Shown: positions 43,506 through 52,171, numbered from the stretch's first letter. The stretch is DNA of 64,000 nucleotides from CAYWIT01 sp964458415 (GCA_964458415.1 CAYWIT010000013.1:10826-74825), one strand, 5' to 3'. A program made the numbers and translations. The notes: generated from the sequence alone by a model not told the origin.

Positions 43506-44331
43506 AGGGCGGTTTCGTATACCCCTTGGGAGAAAGCGTGAAAATCTCGTAACCCGTTTCGGTGACGGCCAGCGTATGCTCGAACTGCGCCGAAAGGCCG
43601 CGATCCTTGGTCACCGCCGTCCAGCCATCGCTGAGAATTTTCGTCTGCCAGCCGCCCGTATTGATCATCGGCTCTATCGTAAAAAACATGCCAGTCCGTA
43701 ATTCCGGCCCGACCCCTGCCCGGCCATAGTGCAGCACCGATGGCGGCGTATGAAACACCTTGCCGATACCATGGCCGCAGAAATCGCGCACGACAGAAAA
43801 TCTTTTTCCCTCGGCATAAGTCTGGATGGCATGGCCGATATCCCCCAGCGTCACGCCCGGTTTGACGATTTCAATGCCGCGCATCATCGCTTCATAAGTC
43901 GCATCGACCAGCAGCTTCGCTTTGACGGGGACTTTCTCTCCCGCGAAATACATGCGGCTGGTATCCCCGTGCCAGCCATCAAGAATAACCGTCACATCAA
44001 TATTGATGATGTCGCCGTCCGCCAGCTTCTTTTCATCCGGAATGCCATGACAGACGACATGGTTGACCGAGGTGCAAATCGACTTGGGAAATCCTTTGTA
44101 ATTGAGCGGCGCCGGAATCGCCTTGTGATCGACGATGAAATCATGACACAGCCGATCCAGACTCTCCGTTGTCACGCCCGGCTGCACATGTGGCGTGATA
44201 AAATCCAGCACTTCGGCGGCCAGTCGTCCCGCCTTGCGCATGCCATCAAAGTCTTCCGGCTTGTGAATGACGAAATCGCTCTCGAACCCGAAATCGGATT
44301 CATCATATGACAAATTATACAGGTCGTTCAT
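43498..44331 (-). CDS. map: Methionine aminopeptidase type I
   Basis: A 277-residue metallo-enzyme that removes initiator methionine. Metal ligands are present in order: IINIDVTVILDGWHGDTSRM (two Asp), VRDFCGHGIGKVFHTPPSVL (His), FFTIEPMINTGG (Glu) and QFEHTLAVTETG (Glu). A 35-residue N-terminal stretch precedes the pita-bread fold, ending in HKPEDFDGMRKAGRLAAEVL. radC follows with an 8-bp overlap. Confidence 0.95.
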   Translation of the reverse strand: MNDLYNLSYDESDFGFESDFVIHKPEDFDGMRKAGRLAAEVLDFITPHVQPGVTTESLDRLCHDFIVDHKAIPAPLNYKGFPKSICTSVNHVVCHGIPDEKKLADGDIINIDVTVILDGWHGDTSRMYFAGEKVPVKAKLLVDATYEAMMRGIEIVKPGVTLGDIGHAIQTYAEGKRFSVVRDFCGHGIGKVFHTPPSVLHYGRAGVGPELRTGMFFTIEPMINTGGWQTKILSDGWTAVTKDRGLSAQFEHTLAVTETGYEIFTLSPKGYTKPPYV

Positions 44332-44453
44332 GACGGCTCCTTGATTGATTCATACATGGGGCCAAATGCCATAAAAAACAAGAAAAATCTGCAAGCATGC
44401 GTCCTTGGCATGAAGAAAAAGGCATGCTTCAATGCTGTCCAGAGAGGTGAAGC

Positions 44454-45224
44454 ATGACGACACAGGAATTTACCGCCGGGCTGCTGGTCATCGGGAATGA
44501 AATTCTCTCGGGTCGGACGCAGGACGCCAATATCGCCTGGATCGGAATGCATCTGGCTGCGCGCGGCATTGCGCTTTACGAAGTCCGTGTCGTGCGCGAC
44601 GAAGAAGACGCCATTGTCGAAGCCCTCAACGACATCCGTAAAAAATATCGCTATATCTTCACCACGGGTGGAATCGGCCCCACGCATGACGACATCACCG
44701 CTGCTTGCGTCGCCAAGGCTTTCGGCGCGGAACTGGAAATCAATGCCGAAGCGAAAGCACGGCTGGAGGATTTTTACAAAGGACGTGAAACGACGCTGAA
44801 CGAAGCCCGCCTGCGCATGGCGCGCATCCCTGTCGGCGCAACGCTCATTAACAATCCGGACAGTGCCGCGCCGGGTTTCAAGATCGGCAACGTCTTCGTG
44901 CTGGCTGGCGTCCCAAAAATCATGCAAGCCATGTTCGCGCACGTTGACAGCTATCTGGAAGGCGGGCCGGAAATGCTGACCTGCGCCATCAGCGGGCATA
45001 TGCGCGAGGGCGACTTCGCGCTGGAGCTGGAGGAGATTCAGAAAAACTTTGCGGACGTCGAAATCGGCAGTTATCCCCATGAGGGTGTCAAGGGCCCCTC
45101 CGTCAGCCTCGTCCTGCGCTCCATGCATGAGGATAAGTTGAAACAGGCGGCAGATGATGTCATGGCCATGCTCATCGGACTTGGCATCGATCCCCGCGGC
45201 CTTTCCATCCGGCATCCGCGATAA
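44454..45224 (+). CDS. CinA N-terminal domain / MoaB-like molybdopterin-binding protein
   Basis: A 256-residue protein with only the N-terminal (COG1058) half of CinA: AGLLVIGNEILSGRTQDANI, YIFTTGGIGPTHDDITAACV, PVGATLINNPDSAAPGFKIG and VFVLAGVPKIMQAMFAHVDS. In CinA this half is a nucleotide pyrophosphatase/MoCF-like domain; the nicotinamide-nucleotide amidase half is absent. Alphaproteobacteria often encode the halves separately. It is transcribed divergently from map (122 bp apart). Cofactor-damage hydrolysis is the likely role but is inferred. Confidence 0.85.
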   Translation: MTTQEFTAGLLVIGNEILSGRTQDANIAWIGMHLAARGIALYEVRVVRDEEDAIVEALNDIRKKYRYIFTTGGIGPTHDDITAACVAKAFGAELEINAEAKARLEDFYKGRETTLNEARLRMARIPVGATLINNPDSAAPGFKIGNVFVLAGVPKIMQAMFAHVDSYLEGGPEMLTCAISGHMREGDFALELEEIQKNFADVEIGSYPHEGVKGPSVSLVLRSMHEDKLKQAADDVMAMLIGLGIDPRGLSIRHPR

Positions 45225-45239
45225 ACTGTTTTCCCGCGC

Positions 45240-45812
45240 CTACAGCTTGAACCTGAAATCCTCGCGCGGCTTCCGGCTGGAAACTTCCGGTTTCTTTTCC
45301 GCGGGAGATTCCTGCGGCTTCTTGTCGAAAAGGCCAGAATTCCTGGCGCGATTGCCAAGACTGCGCAACGTTACCTCGCAGGCATTTTTTTCTTGCCGAA
45401 CATCAAGAGAATAAACCTGAACATCACGCCCTGAACAAAAATCGTAATAGCCCTCGTCCCAAAGGACATCGGTTGTCATCGTTAATCTGTACGAATCAGA
45501 AAAAATGCCTTTGCGCTTCTCAATCGTGACAAGGGTCGTATCTTTTTTAACCAGCCGCTCATAGTCGGACGGGTGCCTCTGCCACGAGGGAAGATTCACT
45601 TCCACCTTGTAAAATTTTTCGCTGACGGTCTCGCCAACCACGCGAAAAGCCCCGCCGGACTGCTCCTCCATCGCTTTCAATCCTGCGATAAACCCGCTCT
45701 TCACGGCAAAATGAAAGGCCGCTTCACCGTTTGTCATGAAGGGCGCTTCCTCTGCCTCCACGGCCCTCAAAAGGGCCGATTTCGAAAAAACCTCTTTCAA
45801 ACGATTTAACAT
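45240..45812 (-). CDS. Hypothetical protein
   Basis: A 190-residue soluble protein of unknown family. Segments LNRLKEVFSKSALLRAVEAE, EAAFHFAVKSGFIAGLKAME and SEKFYKVEVNLPSWQRHPSD are not recognised; a lysine/proline-rich charged tail ends it. No signal peptide. Start ATG 45812 has GGAG six bases upstream; longer starts (45818, 45842) are less well spaced. It is convergent with the CinA-like gene (15-bp gap) and divergent from coaD. Confidence 0.65.
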   Translation of the reverse strand: MLNRLKEVFSKSALLRAVEAEEAPFMTNGEAAFHFAVKSGFIAGLKAMEEQSGGAFRVVGETVSEKFYKVEVNLPSWQRHPSDYERLVKKDTTLVTIEKRKGIFSDSYRLTMTTDVLWDEGYYDFCSGRDVQVYSLDVRQEKNACEVTLRSLGNRARNSGLFDKKPQESPAEKKPEVSSRKPREDFRFKL

Positions 45813-45960
45813 GTTCATCTCCATCAACAAAAAAACCAGCATTTTCCGGATAATAGCCTATTTTTATCTTATGTCAACTCATTATTGCGCTGAAAACCCG
45901 TGGCTTTCCGCCCTGCCTGCCGATACGATATGCGGATATAAAGACAGGGGAGAATTGAAA

Positions 45961-46491
45961 ATGACCAAAACCGGAAAACAAAAAATTACCGCCACCCCGC
46001 TGGTTGGCGTTTATCCCGGCACTTTCGACCCGATCACGCTCGGCCATCTTGATATTATCGAGCGGGCGCTCAAAGTCGTTGATCATCTGGTCATCGCCGT
46101 TGCCGACAGCCCCGGCAAAGGCCCCCTCTTCTCGACGCAGGAGCGCGTTGCCATGGCGGAAACAGATCTGCGGAACAATAAAAAAATTCAGGGCGGCTCC
46201 TTTGAAGTCGTTTCCTTCGACAAGCTGCTCATGGATTTTGTGCAGGACATGAACGCCCGCGTGATCCTGCGCGGACTGCGAGCCGTATCCGATTTCGAAT
46301 ACGAATTCCAGATGGCAGGCATGAACAGCTATCTCAATGAAGATATCGAGACGGTCTTCCTGATGGCGCAGGACAAGCACCAGTTTATTTCTTCAAGGTT
46401 TGTCAAAGAGATAGCCCGCCTTGGCGGCGATATCCGCCACTTTGTCACCCCAAATGTGGCCAAAGCCCTCAAGAAGAAGTTTACAAAATAA
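45961..46491 (+). CDS. coaD: Pantetheine-phosphate adenylyltransferase
   Basis: A 176-residue nucleotidyltransferase making dephospho-CoA from 4'-phosphopantetheine and ATP. The (T/H)xGH motif region GVYPGTFDPITLGHLDIIER, the RGLRAVSDFEYEFQMAGMN block and the C-terminal ISSRFVKEIARLGGDI (ISS-x-x-R) are intact. A short lysine-rich leader precedes the fold. Start ATG 45961 has GGGAG upstream; the frame is open further but without family sequence. tRNA-Lys follows 64 bp downstream. Confidence 0.95.
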   Translation: MTKTGKQKITATPLVGVYPGTFDPITLGHLDIIERALKVVDHLVIAVADSPGKGPLFSTQERVAMAETDLRNNKKIQGGSFEVVSFDKLLMDFVQDMNARVILRGLRAVSDFEYEFQMAGMNSYLNEDIETVFLMAQDKHQFISSRFVKEIARLGGDIRHFVTPNVAKALKKKFTK

Positions 46492-46555
46492 ATATTTTCA
46501 ACTATATGTTGACCCCGCACACGGGAATCCCTTACATTCCCAGTCACTTCTTTGT

Positions 46556-46630
46556 GATTCCGTAGCTCAGCGGTAGAGCATCTGACTTTTAATCAGAGGG
46601 CCGTGGGTTCAAATCCCACCGGGATCACCA
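46556..46630 (+). tRNA. tRNA-Lys (anticodon TTT), integration site of the 10-kb element
   Basis: Acceptor GATTCCG/CGGGATC, D-arm GCTCAGCGGTAGAGC, anticodon loop CTTTTAA (TTT), T-arm GTGGGTTCAAATCCCAC, discriminator A and encoded CCA. The sequence from 46585 onward, including the whole 3' half, is repeated exactly at 56763-56815. Confidence 0.95.
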
Positions 46631-46637
46631 TTTCTTT
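46585..46637 (+). repeat. attL: 53-bp direct repeat within tRNA-Lys
   Basis: Identical over 53 bp to 56763-56815. Begins in the anticodon stem-loop and ends after the CCA with tttcttt. Confidence 0.93.
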
Positions 46638-46676
46638 TCAAGGACTTATCAAAAAATAAACGATTCCAAAAATGTC

Positions 46677-46698
46677 TGTGGCTACAGCGTGGCTACAG
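46677..46698 (+). repeat. Left arm-type repeat pair (GTGGCTACAG x2)
   Basis: Two tandem GTGGCTACAG copies with 11-bp period. The 22-bp block differs from 56634-56655 by one base and has the same orientation. Confidence 0.7.
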
Positions 46699-46870
46699 AG
46701 AAAACAATCATTGCACCCCCCCTCCCGGGTACCCCTTTGATTCCAGCACAAACACGCGCCTACTGGCTTGAAAAAATATGCGATTTTTAGAATCATGGCT
46801 ATTGCAAGTAAAGATTGTTCTGTAAGGATTTTCCTTATAAAATAAAACGCAAAAATTTGTAGGATTTGAG

Positions 46871-47956
46871 ATGAGCACCGATTGGGAGGACATTAAAGAA
46901 CCACCACACCCAGCGTCCGCCGTCACTGCGGCGCAGGTTGCAACTGGGCCAGTCATCCCGCCGCAGCAGCGCATTCTGACCTACTCTCCTGGCGAATGGG
47001 AGGGCTTCGTTGAGGAGTGGGCCCACTACTGCCTTAAGAAGAGCTATAAGCACGTGCAGCGCTTTACCGGTGCTGGCGATATGGGGATAGACGTTGCGGG
47101 CTTCGTGGATGACAAACGCCTGAAAGGCGTATGGGACAACTATCAGTGCAAGCATTACGACCACGCCATCGCCCCCAGCGATATTTGGGCCGAGTTCGGA
47201 AAGGTCATTTGGTACTCATTTAAGAACGAGTACACCGTGCCCCGTCGCTACTACTTCGTTTCGCCGTGGGGTACCGGAACCAAGTTGAGTCGCCTACTTT
47301 CAAATGCCCCAAAGCTGTGTGAGGAATTGATCGCAAACTGGGACAAATACGTGAAGACAGCTATCACTACGACGCAGGAAGTGCCACTTGATGCAGCACT
47401 CCGCGCCTACGTCGATAGCTTCGATTTCAGTATCTTCGATGCCAAGACTGCACTCCAGCTTGTTGATGACCACCGCACGACCCCCGTTCATGCTGCCCGC
47501 TTTGGCGGAGGGCTGCGTCAGCGTCCAGTGGCTGACAAGCCGCCTGCGACGATTGCGTCCAATGAAAGTCGCTACGTGACACAGTTGCTCGGCGCTTATG
47601 GTGAACACACGAGCACGATAGTGGCAGATCCATCGGCCATCCCGCAGCCAAAGCTCAAGGAACACTTCCGCCGCCAACGTGAGGCGTTCTATGAGGCGGA
47701 GTCACTCCGCGTTTTTGCGCGTGACAATGTTCCGACTGGGACATTCGAGTCCCTAAAAAATGACATCTATGATGGCGTGATCAATACTCACGACGGTAGT
47801 CATGCCGATGGCTACGAGAAGGTTTGTGCTGTCACTAAGGCCGCGCAGGAAATGCAAATCACAGCTAACGCTTTGATTGCTTGCACGAACCCGAAAGACA
47901 GGCACGGTATATGCCACCAGCTTGTGAATGACGAGCGCCTATGGTGGAAAGAATGA
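46871..47956 (+). CDS. ABC-3C-type system effector with PD-(D/E)XK nuclease domain
   Basis: A 361-residue protein. The N-terminal domain looks like an Mrr-type PD-(D/E)XK nuclease: FVEEWAHYCLKKSYKHVQRF, GAGDMGIDVAGF (Asp74), then YQCKHYDH (Gln92, Lys94), the QxK variant of the active site. The C-terminal 130 residues (KEHFRRQREAFYEAESLRVF, INTHDGSHADGYEKVCAVTK) match the helical C-terminal domains by which ABC-3C effectors recruit the partner subunits. It starts the cassette; a TATAAA box is seen at 46836-46841. The stop overlaps the middle-component start (ATGA). Antiviral function is inferred from architecture and island location. Confidence 0.75.
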   Translation: MSTDWEDIKEPPHPASAVTAAQVATGPVIPPQQRILTYSPGEWEGFVEEWAHYCLKKSYKHVQRFTGAGDMGIDVAGFVDDKRLKGVWDNYQCKHYDHAIAPSDIWAEFGKVIWYSFKNEYTVPRRYYFVSPWGTGTKLSRLLSNAPKLCEELIANWDKYVKTAITTTQEVPLDAALRAYVDSFDFSIFDAKTALQLVDDHRTTPVHAARFGGGLRQRPVADKPPATIASNESRYVTQLLGAYGEHTSTIVADPSAIPQPKLKEHFRRQREAFYEAESLRVFARDNVPTGTFESLKNDIYDGVINTHDGSHADGYEKVCAVTKAAQEMQITANALIACTNPKDRHGICHQLVNDERLWWKE

Positions 47957-48450
47957 CACAGCAAGAGCCAAAACCCAGCACCTTCAACGGTCCGCTCGAA
48001 GCGGGCATTCGCGCCGTGTCGATTCTAGCTGCCGCCTATCCGCAGACATACGACCTGCAAAGGCTTGTCGCTTTTGACTATTTGCTTGTTCACACCCACG
48101 ACATAAATGGGCCGGAAAACCTTCATCCACCAGCACCCATGCACTCTGCCGAATTGCTGGTTCGTCGCAAACTGGTCGAGCAGTCACTTCTCTTGATGAT
48201 GACCCGGCACCTTGTGGAGCGCGAAGTTACTCCTGAAGGTATCAAGTACATTGCGGGCGAGAACGCTGCTACGTTCATGGCATCAGTTTCGTCTAACTAT
48301 CTTATTGCTCTTAAAGAACGTGCATCCTGGTTGATCGAAGCGCTTGGCGGTTTTACCGATGAACAATTCAGGGCTGTGATGCGCCGTTTCCCTGACAAGT
48401 GGGTCGAAGAGTTTCAGCACGTCGAACGGAGCTTGGGAGGCGAAGTATGA
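47953..48450 (+). CDS. ABC-3C-type system middle component
   Basis: A 165-residue, mostly helical protein (EAGIRAVSILAAAYPQTYDL, RLVAFDYLLVHTHDINGPEN, LVRRKLVEQSLLLMMTRHLV) typical of the small middle component that links effector and ATPase in ABC three-component systems. No catalytic motif. Its ATG overlaps the effector stop by 4 bp and its stop overlaps the ATPase start by 4 bp (both ATGA), so the three proteins are translated in a coupled manner. A start at 47941 is possible but less likely. Confidence 0.72.
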   Translation: MTQQEPKPSTFNGPLEAGIRAVSILAAAYPQTYDLQRLVAFDYLLVHTHDINGPENLHPPAPMHSAELLVRRKLVEQSLLLMMTRHLVEREVTPEGIKYIAGENAATFMASVSSNYLIALKERASWLIEALGGFTDEQFRAVMRRFPDKWVEEFQHVERSLGGEV

Positions 48451-50333
48451 CCGCAGTCACACAGCTCGGCTTTCGCTTACGCTTTCTCGGTTTCTTCGGG
48501 ATACAGAAGGAGCCTGCCACTATCGCATTTGGCCCTGGCCTCAATGTCCTCTACGGAGCGTCAAACGCGGGCAAGTCGTTCATCGTCGAAGCCATTGACT
48601 TTATGCTCGGCGGCAGCCAACCTCTGAGGGATATTCCCGAGCGGCTTGGATACGACATCGTGCTCCTTGGCATAGAGACGTTGGGCGGTCAGAGCTTCAC
48701 TATATGGCGTAGCGCAGAGGGGGGCGGCTTCAAGCTGTACGATGGCTTGCATGAAACGCCGCCCGCCGACGATATATCTCACAAGGTGCTTGGCCAGCAG
48801 CATAGCGACAAAAACGAATTAAATCTTTCTTGGTTTCTGCTTGGCCTTTGCGGGCTTGCGGGGAAGCGCGTCCGCAAGAATGCGCGTGGCGAAACAAATA
48901 GCCTCAGCTTCCGCAACATTGCCCGCTTGATGATAGTCAATGAGACAGAGATCACTCAGCAAACATCCCCACTCGTCGATGGCAATCCGACGGCGAACAC
49001 GCCGAACCTTGCCACCTTCAGACTGCTGCTCACCGGAACTGATGACTCCGCACTTGTCGCCGATACGACGAAGGAGCCAGAGGAGCTATCGCGTGAAGCT
49101 CAGTTGCAGCTTCTCGATGAACTTATCGATGACCACCGCGAACGGCTCAAAGAGTTGACCAAGACCCCGAAGGAACTGGAAGAGCAGCTTGAGAAGCTGA
49201 ACACCTCACTTCGTCAACATGCGACACAGGTCAATACCTCTGAGGCGGCGTTTCAAGAAGCAGCCTGGAAGCGGCGTGATCTGCGCAGGAAGTTGGAGGA
49301 AGGACGTGAGCGCCGGGCGGAGGTTGTTGGCTTACTTGAGCGGTTCAAGCTCCTTGACCGGCACTATGTCTCTGACATTGAGCGCCTGCACGCCATCGAA
49401 GAAGGCGGTACGTTATTCAACGTCTTGGGTTCAGGCACATGCCCGCTATGTGGTGCCGCGCCGGAACACGGGCGCTCGCAAGCGAATTGCGACGGCAATA
49501 TCGATCACGTAGTTGAAGCCGCACGCAAGGAGATCAGCAAGATCGAACTTTTGCGCAACGAACTTGCCGCCACTGTCCGCGACCTCAGCCGCGAAGAAGA
49601 AGGTCTCGACAGGCGGCTTCCTGTCGTTACCAATGAATTGCAGACAATCTCCGATTCCGTCGATGAACTCATCGCGCCCAGACTATCATCTCTTCGCAAA
49701 TCCTATTCGGAGTTTGCCGACAAGCGTGCAGAGGTGCGAGAAGCCTTGGCGCTCTATGCCACCGTCCAGGACATGGAACGTCGCCGCGCCGACCTTGCAG
49801 AAAGCACAGAGGCTGAGAAGGCGGGGGCACTGGCTAGCGCTGGCATCCCTACGACTGTCGCCGACAGCTTTGCGCAAACCGTCGAGTCGATCCTGACGGA
49901 ATGGCACTTCCCCGAAGCTGGGCGCGTGTACTTCGAGGCGAAGGCCCGCGACCTTGTGATTTCTGGTAAAGCCCGTAGCGCCTTTGGCAAGGGCCTGCGC
50001 GCCATCACGCACGCTGCATTCACGCTTGGCTTGCTCGCCTTCTGCCGCTCACGACAAACCCCTCACACTGGGTTTGTCGTTCTCGATTCGCCACTGCTGG
50101 CATATCGCGAGCCCGACGGCCAAGAGGACGATTTGCGTGGCACAGACCTACAAGAAAAGTTCTATGACTATCTTCAGGCTCTTCCCAACGACAGACAGGT
50201 CATCGTTGTTGAGAACATAGATCCGCCAGCCGTCATCGTCGCCCGTGAGCAATCTCTACTGTTCACCAAGAACCCCCACCAAGGGCGATACGGTTTATTC
50301 CCCTACATCGCCGATGACGCGGCAGGAAGATGA
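48447..50333 (+). CDS. ABC-3C-type system Rad50/SMC-like ATPase
   Basis: A 628-residue SMC-like ABC ATPase. Walker A is GASNAGKS (37-44). A long coiled coil (about 225-480) is interrupted by a zinc-hook-like loop, TCPLCGAAPEHGRSQANC (about 330-347). Walker B is HTGFVVLDSP (about 538-547) followed by the LLAYREPDG loop seen in this ATPase group. Such ATPases are thought to sense DNA or nucleoprotein and license the effector. ATG 48447 sits in an ATGA overlap with the middle component; an upstream ATG (48399) would lie inside that gene. Confidence 0.82.
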   Translation: MTAVTQLGFRLRFLGFFGIQKEPATIAFGPGLNVLYGASNAGKSFIVEAIDFMLGGSQPLRDIPERLGYDIVLLGIETLGGQSFTIWRSAEGGGFKLYDGLHETPPADDISHKVLGQQHSDKNELNLSWFLLGLCGLAGKRVRKNARGETNSLSFRNIARLMIVNETEITQQTSPLVDGNPTANTPNLATFRLLLTGTDDSALVADTTKEPEELSREAQLQLLDELIDDHRERLKELTKTPKELEEQLEKLNTSLRQHATQVNTSEAAFQEAAWKRRDLRRKLEEGRERRAEVVGLLERFKLLDRHYVSDIERLHAIEEGGTLFNVLGSGTCPLCGAAPEHGRSQANCDGNIDHVVEAARKEISKIELLRNELAATVRDLSREEEGLDRRLPVVTNELQTISDSVDELIAPRLSSLRKSYSEFADKRAEVREALALYATVQDMERRRADLAESTEAEKAGALASAGIPTTVADSFAQTVESILTEWHFPEAGRVYFEAKARDLVISGKARSAFGKGLRAITHAAFTLGLLAFCRSRQTPHTGFVVLDSPLLAYREPDGQEDDLRGTDLQEKFYDYLQALPNDRQVIVVENIDPPAVIVAREQSLLFTKNPHQGRYGLFPYIADDAAGR

Positions 50334-50381
50334 TCGAAAATGACACGGCAGAAAGTTTTATCCTTCTAGGTTAAATCGGCT

Positions 50382-50708
50382 TCATTTATTTAGTTGGATA
50401 CATTGATACATTCCAGGCAGCGTAGATAAAGATGGATTACCATTATATTCCTGTGCAGCCATGAGACATGTTTGGCGATCATCAGCGTAGCCAAAGAAAA
50501 TAGCCAGATAATCATTCCCATTTTTTACGAACGCATAATCAGGAGATGATCCCACGCGGTTTTTTGAGAAAAACTCCAATAGTTCCTTGTTCGTGATTTG
50601 CTTTGGCTCTGTTTCACATGATGTCAGAGGCATGATAAACACGCCTACAATAACGACGATAAAAATCACGGAATAAATATGTACTGCGTACTCTAAAAAC
50701 TTTTTCAT
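50382..50708 (-). CDS. Small exported, probably lipid-anchored protein
   Basis: A 108-residue protein with an N-terminal hydrophobic segment (YSVIFIVVIVGVFIMPLTSC) ending in a lipobox-like LTSC. The mature part of about 75 residues has two further cysteines (RQTCLMAAQEY and MYQCIQLNK) and no recognised domain. Its ATG follows the stop of the upstream lipoprotein gene directly, with no gap, so the pair forms an operon. Base composition is more AT-rich than the defence genes beside it. A surface or exclusion role is possible but unproven. Confidence 0.65.
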   Translation of the reverse strand: MKKFLEYAVHIYSVIFIVVIVGVFIMPLTSCETEPKQITNKELLEFFSKNRVGSSPDYAFVKNGNDYLAIFFGYADDRQTCLMAAQEYNGNPSLSTLPGMYQCIQLNK

Positions 50709-51401
50709 TTAAAAACTCGTACAGCTCATTATGTTGCCAACCCATTGGCATTGCGTATAGACAGATCTGGGGCTGTTCTGTTGCCTTTGCTGATAGTATT
50801 GCTGCTGCTGATTACTGTAGTCGTTAAAGCCTGCACCTATTGCCTGCAACATCGCGGCTTGGGCCTGCTTTTCTTGGAAGTCTTGTTGGTTTAACTGATT
50901 TACAATCATCTGTTGCTGATTGTCCGATTTAGCTTGTAGAGAATTGGAAATATTGTCAAAGCTAGTAGATGCCTGACCAACGGTGATTTTTCCTCCCAAG
51001 TATTTTTTATAAACTTCACTTCTAAGGTTTTTGTCTTCAGAAACAATGCTTGCAAAAGACCTGACATATGAATCGCTACTAGTTTGGACTTGATCTAAAT
51101 AGCGTTCACGACATTTTTCTATCTCACTAATTACTTTTTCAAAATCTTTTTTGTTTGATCTTGATATATAGGATTTGTTCTTCTTCGCCTTGTCTGTATA
51201 ACTACTCCCATTCCACTCAAATATTTTATTAAATGCCGGGCTAGAAACCGATGCTGCGTTAATACAAGTGATTTTAGCTGAGACATACTGATTTAACTCC
51301 CCGGTATAAGAATTATAAGTACGCTGCGCCGCTGTCGTCGTCGTACAAGCTGTCAGAGATACAGAGGCCAACAGCGCAAAAAGGAATCTCAAGATTGTCA
51401 T
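50709..51401 (-). CDS. Lipoprotein of unknown function in the tRNA-Lys element
   Basis: A 230-residue protein with a clear lipoprotein signal (LRFLFALLASVSLTAC, cleavage before Cys19). The mature part is Ser/Asn/Gln-rich and helical (DFEKVISEIEKCRERYLDQV), with a Gln-rich segment near 150-215 including QQQQYYQQRQQ and a Cys pair at the end (TQCQWVGNIMSCTSF). No family recognised. It is the first gene downstream of the c4-like RNA region on the same strand and is probably controlled by it. Confidence 0.7.
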   Translation of the reverse strand: MTILRFLFALLASVSLTACTTTTAAQRTYNSYTGELNQYVSAKITCINAASVSSPAFNKIFEWNGSSYTDKAKKNKSYISRSNKKDFEKVISEIEKCRERYLDQVQTSSDSYVRSFASIVSEDKNLRSEVYKKYLGGKITVGQASTSFDNISNSLQAKSDNQQQMIVNQLNQQDFQEKQAQAAMLQAIGAGFNDYSNQQQQYYQQRQQNSPRSVYTQCQWVGNIMSCTSF

Positions 51402-51487
51402 GTTTTATTCTCCCGAAAAGAAAAGTCACCAGCAGGGCTCTGGCGACCGGGAGTTTGTAACCGTACTACAGCACGGCGCGATAGCCT

Positions 51488-51508
51488 TTAGCCCGAAGGC
51501 TTGGACAT
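51488..51508 (-). CDS. Six-codon leader peptide ORF in the c4-like region
   Basis: ATG TCC AAG CCT TCG GGC TAA on the minus strand, with GGGAGG about nine bases upstream. It lies between the two complementary segments 51570-51588 and 51454-51472. Pairing by the antisense RNA would cover the segment just downstream. It may act as a translated leader controlling Rho-dependent termination into the lipoprotein genes. Translation is not proven. Confidence 0.4.
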   Translation of the reverse strand: MSKPSG

Positions 51509-51537
51509 ACGCCACCGCCTCCCGGGCATAAAAAGCC

Positions 51538-51622
51538 GAGAAGCGGTACCATTGCGGCTGATACCAACCGCTGTAGTGGGGTTACAAAGCCCCAGATCAG
51601 TGCCCTGACTGATCCGAACCCA
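51538..51622 (-). ncRNA. c4-like antisense RNA (phage P1/P7 c4, satellite P4 CI-type layout)
   Basis: On the minus strand this segment folds into GATCAGT/ACTGATC (51595-51614), GGGG/CCCC and AGCGGT/ACCGCT stems. A 19-nt stretch (51570-51588) can pair at 17 of 19 positions with a segment about 100 nt downstream in the same transcript (51454-51472). Between them is a leader ORF with a strong ribosome binding site. This is the arrangement of phage c4 RNAs, which block a downstream ORF. Upstream, TTTTCA-17-TACAGT is a possible promoter. Ends are approximate. Confidence 0.6.
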
Positions 51623-51775
51623 CTGTAGAACAATGTTATTTTATTGAAAAGGCCAGATTTTAAGGGCAGGCTGAATGGTGGACATTTTTATGGGTGCACT
51701 ATGGCAAAATATAAGGTGCGATATTCTTGGAATGTGGCGAAACACCGGCGCGGGGATTTTTCTGGGATACGAAAA
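51623..51775. other. Gene-free stretch upstream of the c4-like RNA
   Basis: About 150 bp between the convergent end of the winged-helix-like gene and the c4-like RNA. On the minus strand it holds the candidate promoter TTTTCA-17-TACAGT for the RNA. Otherwise I see nothing in it. Confidence 0.4.
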
Positions 51776-52171
51776 TTATAGCAGCATGCGCTGATACGAG
51801 CCGGGTAGGCCTGGATAATGTGCACTCAGGCAACGCATGATTATCGCCCTGTCGGTTGACGACATATCGGCATAAGGCACGCTCCTGATAGCCTCAATTT
51901 TGTCGTGGTATGGTCTGCCGCTCCACCTGTATATGAATTCCTGTTGCCCGTTTTTTGAGGTTGTCAGGTGTCGGGGTTTGTAGGCCCGTTCAATATGGCC
52001 GCTTTTGACCAGCCGCAGCAGATATGAGGTCGGTTTAATCTTTCGGCCCAGTTCCGCTTGCAGGTGCACCGTGATGAGGCGTGAACTGAACCACTTTTTG
52101 CGATTGTCGATCAGTAACCGCATAATGGATGCCTTGACGGATATAAAATGTTTTGTATTGTGCTGCGCCAT
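51776..52171 (-). CDS. Putative winged-helix DNA-binding protein of the element
   Basis: A 131-residue basic protein. SIMRLLIDNRKKWFSSRLIT followed by LLRLVKSGHIERAY has the helix-turn-helix-wing rhythm of small phage or plasmid regulators; no family is certain. It starts next to a 19-bp perfect inverted repeat (52188-52231) that could be its operator, and lies downstream of the primase-helicase gene on the same strand. Confidence 0.6.
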   Translation of the reverse strand: MAQHNTKHFISVKASIMRLLIDNRKKWFSSRLITVHLQAELGRKIKPTSYLLRLVKSGHIERAYKPRHLTTSKNGQQEFIYRWSGRPYHDKIEAIRSVPYADMSSTDRAIIMRCLSAHYPGLPGSYQRMLL

